Source: Psychrobacter sp. AH5
Lineage (GTDB): Bacteria > Pseudomonadota > Gammaproteobacteria > Pseudomonadales > Moraxellaceae
DNA length: 64,000 nt
Assembly: GCF_040371085.1 (NCBI RefSeq)
Contig: NZ_JAMBMT010000001.1
Location: forward strand, 434,001 to 498,000
Direction: 5' to 3'
Shown here piece after piece: positions 63,844-64,000 of the stretch. A program made the position numbers and the translations under genes. The notes beneath the pieces are model-generated. The model was not told where the DNA came from. It made no database searches and saw only the letters and a program-made list of their open reading frames with translations. Position 1 is the stretch's first letter. Each line of letters begins with the position of its first letter.

Positions 63844-64000
63844 ATGGTGTCGTCAACTATGGCAAAAACCACAACCAAAAAATCCACTAAGTCTACAGCT
63901 AGCCAAACAGAAACTAGCGAAAAAGTGGCAAAGACTAAAGTAGCCTCCAAACCAGCCGCTAAAAAGCCCAGCAAAACCGCCACCAAAAAAGCGGCTAGTA
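63844..64000 (+). CDS. Lys/Ala/Thr-rich protein, N-terminal part (runs off the window)
   Basis: An open frame starts at ATG 63844, or at ATG 63859 with MAKTTTKKSTKSTASQTE, and is still open at 64000. It is highly basic and Ala/Thr/Lys-rich, like histone H1-like proteins or the basic extensions of DNA-binding enzymes (topoisomerase, polyphosphate kinase-related). The identity cannot be decided from 50 residues. Confidence 0.6.
   Translation, partial: MVSSTMAKTTTKKSTKSTASQTETSEKVAKTKVASKPAAKKPSKTATKKAAS

Overview
The window looks like a chromosomal segment of a Moraxellaceae gammaproteobacterium, most likely Psychrobacter. This is inferred from protein style, moderate AT-richness, IS1016-type/IS30/IS110/IS3 insertion sequences and a type I-F1 CRISPR-Cas locus. 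No database search was possible.

Layout. (1) 1-5.8 kb: molybdenum cofactor and molybdate uptake genes, moaA(partial)-[IS1595 element]-moaB-mobA-moaC-moaD-moaE-modA-modB. No modC follows modB. (2) 5.9-11.6 kb: one 1892-residue gene joining a DEDD exonuclease-like region, a RecQ-type helicase and a UvrD-type helicase. (3) 11.8-28.6 kb: a type I-F1 CRISPR-Cas locus. The cas genes (cas1, cas2-3, csy1-4) and the array are on the minus strand. The main array has 78 identical 28-bp repeats plus one truncated repeat. It is cut from an older, degenerate trailer segment by IS3 and IS110 elements. Between cas2-3 and csy1, on the opposite strand, lies a solitary pair of degenerate repeats with its own promoter and terminator. 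Its 22-nt guide matches the csy1 leader next to a CC PAM, with mismatches at guide positions 6 and 12. That is the pattern of a Csy-guided autorepressor and is the main discovery here. (4) 28.8-33.3 kb: tRNA-Val, a methyltransferase, and a five-gene minus-strand cluster (Roadblock/LC7, PAS, signal-less PhnD-like protein, two unknowns). (5) 33.3-38.3 kb: an IS30 element with a nonsense codon, a MITE-like palindrome, gdhA, a gene containing 14 in-frame hexanucleotide repeats, and a PepSY protein. (6) 38.6-41 kb: a polar amino acid (cystine-like) ABC importer. (7) 41-49.3 kb: purine/ureide catabolism (allE, allA, puuE, puuD, uraH, uraD, a RutR-like TetR regulator and an NCS2 permease) with three matching palindromes. 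(8) 49.6-62 kb: iron uptake, with a TonB-dependent receptor, PepSY-TM protein, catecholate-type siderophore ABC importer, TonB-ExbB-ExbD and a second TonB-like protein. Fur-box-like sites lie in front of these. (9) 62-64 kb: a DUF2799-like lipoprotein, a membrane-anchored unknown, and the start of a Lys/Ala-rich protein.

The blocks connect in places. Molybdenum cofactor is needed by xanthine dehydrogenase, which would supply urate to the PuuD-UraH-UraD-PuuE pathway. TonB-ExbB-ExbD would energise the receptor whose cargo the ABC importer carries inward. The solitary repeat pair probably tunes the Csy complex that processes and uses the long array.
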